A stretch of DNA of 5,657 nucleotides from Marinagarivorans sp. UBA5870 (GTDB lineage: Bacteria; Pseudomonadota; Gammaproteobacteria; Pseudomonadales; Cellvibrionaceae): contig DJFO01000221.1 of NCBI GenBank assembly GCA_002432555.1, positions 293 to 5,949 of the forward strand, given 5' to 3'. Numbering within the stretch: position 1 is the first letter of the stretch; every line of letters begins with the position of its first letter. The notes under the pieces were generated by a model. It had not been told where the DNA came from. It saw only the letters and a list, made by a program, of their open reading frames with translations, and did no database searches. Positions 4,822 through 5,657 of the stretch are shown here, in pieces. The position numbers and the translations under genes are program-made.

Positions 4822-5093
4822 GTTTTGCTTTTGTGAGAAATGTTTTGCTGCTGGTGGTGTTGGTGTTGATGAGCGCGATTGCGGCTGCACAAGGTGTTGT
4901 GCCCGATCTGGAAAATGAAAATGCGGAAAAGTTTTTGATGTGGCTGCAGATTGTAACCAGTGTGATCGGGACCTTCAGTTTAATTGCAGCAGCGACGCCA
5001 ACAAAGCGCGATGACCGCATTGTGGGTAAGTTGTTAAAAGTGGTGGATTTTCTGGGTGCTAATTTCGGTGCCGCAAAAAACAAGGGGAAGTGA
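4818..5093 (+). CDS. Small two-TM protein, holin candidate (91 aa)
   Basis: GTG 4818 overlaps the previous stop (GTGA) and has GGAGG (4807-4811) 6 nt upstream, a good reason for this start. Residues 7-24 form a hydrophobic segment ending in AIAAA before Q25 G26, which could be a signal peptide (cleavage after A24) or a signal-anchor. Residues 39-59 (FLMWLQIVTSVIGTFSLIAAA) form a second membrane segment. The basic tail with ATPTKRDDRIVGKLLKVVDFLGANFGAAKN (given as positions 59-88) is like tails I recall in small phage holin-type proteins. There is no cysteine, hence no lipobox and no Rz1 identity. A class II or signal-arrest-type holin is the best guess, supported by its place in the lysis cassette. 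Confidence 0.65.
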   Translation: MSFAFVRNVLLLVVLVLMSAIAAAQGVVPDLENENAEKFLMWLQIVTSVIGTFSLIAAATPTKRDDRIVGKLLKVVDFLGANFGAAKNKGK

Positions 5094-5097
5094 TTTT

Positions 5098-5657
5098 ATG
5101 TTGGGCATAAAGCGCGTGAATCTGTGGGTTGGATTGTTGTTGATGGTGCTGTCCGCGTTGACAGTCGCGGATGGTGGGTTTACGACAATTGTGCCGAGTT
5201 CGGATAGCCGGTTGATTTATGTTAGCTCCTCTGCTGGCAGCGATAGCAGCGATTGCTTGAGTGAGGCAGCGGCGTGCAAAACGCTGGCAGCGGGTGTTCC
5301 AAAAATGCGGGCTGGGTATCCGGACCATTTGTATTTGAAGACTGGCGATGTATGGGTGAATCAAAGCCTGAACGGAATCAAAAGTGGCCGCTCGGATTTC
5401 GATCGAGCTGTTGTGGCGTATTACGGTGAGGGTGCGCGTCCCAGGTTGGATAATGACAGCAGCGTTGCACCGTTGCTAACGAGCATTGGTGGGGACAGGT
5501 ACATTTTCTCGAATATGCTTATCAAAGGAATTGAGTTCCGTAATACGGACCCGGCTGGCGGCGCAACGGTGTTGCTGTGGGGTTTGCATGAGAATGTGCG
5601 TTTCGAGGATGTAAAATTCAATCAAACGGAGCTGGTTATTCAGCAGAAGGCTGAGAG
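5098..5657 (+). CDS. Secreted right-handed beta-helix protein, 3' end missing
   Basis: ATG 5098 has AGGGGA (5083-5088) 9 nt upstream and lies 4 nt after the holin-like stop. The frame stays open to the window edge, giving 186 residues plus two bases. Residues 1-24 form a signal peptide: basic MLGIKR, hydrophobic core LWVGLLLMVLSALTVA, probable cleavage before D25. The exported part begins RLIYVSSSAGSDSSDCLSEA (38-57) and continues with KTLAAGVPKMRAGYPDHLYLKTGDVW (61-86), the entry module typical of parallel beta-helix (pectate-lyase-like) proteins; later short repeats (FSNMLIKGIEFRN, VRFEDVKFNQTELVIQ) look like helix rungs. C53 and C60 could form a disulfide. Phage tail spikes do not normally carry signal peptides, so this is more likely cargo that alters the lysogen or acts on polysaccharides. 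The catalytic residues, if any, lie beyond the window. Confidence 0.8.
   Translation, partial: MLGIKRVNLWVGLLLMVLSALTVADGGFTTIVPSSDSRLIYVSSSAGSDSSDCLSEAAACKTLAAGVPKMRAGYPDHLYLKTGDVWVNQSLNGIKSGRSDFDRAVVAYYGEGARPRLDNDSSVAPLLTSIGGDRYIFSNMLIKGIEFRNTDPAGGATVLLWGLHENVRFEDVKFNQTELVIQQKAE

Noticed and set aside
4547..5083. 178-aa minus-strand ORF over the lysis genes
   Set aside because: It is antisense to two genes with clear membrane segments, start overlaps and ribosome binding sites.
4818..5093. Rz1-like outer-membrane lipoprotein identity for the 91-aa protein
   Set aside because: The N-terminal hydrophobic segment is not followed by a cysteine, and a second membrane segment is present.
5159..5164. 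TTGACA inside the signal-peptide region of the beta-helix gene
   Set aside because: No acceptable -10 hexamer occurs 16-18 bp downstream and the site is fully coding.

Overview
This window reads as part of a temperate, lambdoid-style phage or prophage in a gammaproteobacterium. Every convincing gene is on the + strand and the genes are tightly packed, mostly with ATGA, TGATG or GTGA overlaps. The order is small early proteins, a DNA-binding protein, an O-like and P-like replication pair, a possible late regulator, a gap with a promoter-like element and two terminators, a lysis cassette, and a secreted beta-helix protein that runs off the end. Base composition is moderately GC-rich. The FtsK-gamma-like module and the surface-type beta-helix cargo would suit a Pseudomonas/Cellvibrio-like host, but the host is a guess. 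No integrase, repressor, terminase or structural gene is visible, so an integrated prophage cannot be told from a free phage.

Early and replication region (1-3111). The window opens inside a gene of the phage Gp49 (N4 gp49/Sf6 gene 66) family, followed by a 60-residue unknown. A 99-bp gap (440-538) holds three overlapping, mutually exclusive hairpins that look like an attenuator or a cluster of protein-binding dyads. Next is a 230-residue protein that ends in a winged helix very like the FtsK gamma domain, then a 112-residue winged-helix candidate with an intrinsic terminator inside its coding sequence. The O-like replication initiator (GTG start) carries, in its own coding sequence, 20-bp A-tract iterons followed by an 89% A+T stretch, which is the layout of the lambda origin. 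A P-like helicase-loader candidate overlaps the end of the O-like gene by about 173 bp. A 66-residue unknown follows.

Switch region (3124-3997). A 225-residue protein with a helix-turn-helix-like segment sits where lambda Q would be. It is followed by a TTGACA promoter candidate, a spaced inverted repeat around it, and two intrinsic terminators in tandem directly before the lysis genes. This matches Q / pR' / tR' logic, so late expression would be expected to need antitermination.

Late region (3998-5657). The late genes are a soluble lysozyme/transglycosylase-like endolysin candidate, a single-TM coiled-coil protein resembling an inner-membrane spanin, and a small two-TM holin candidate. The last gene is the start of an exported right-handed beta-helix protein, probably cargo rather than a structural part. 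No convincing minus-strand gene, tRNA, CRISPR array or insertion sequence was seen.
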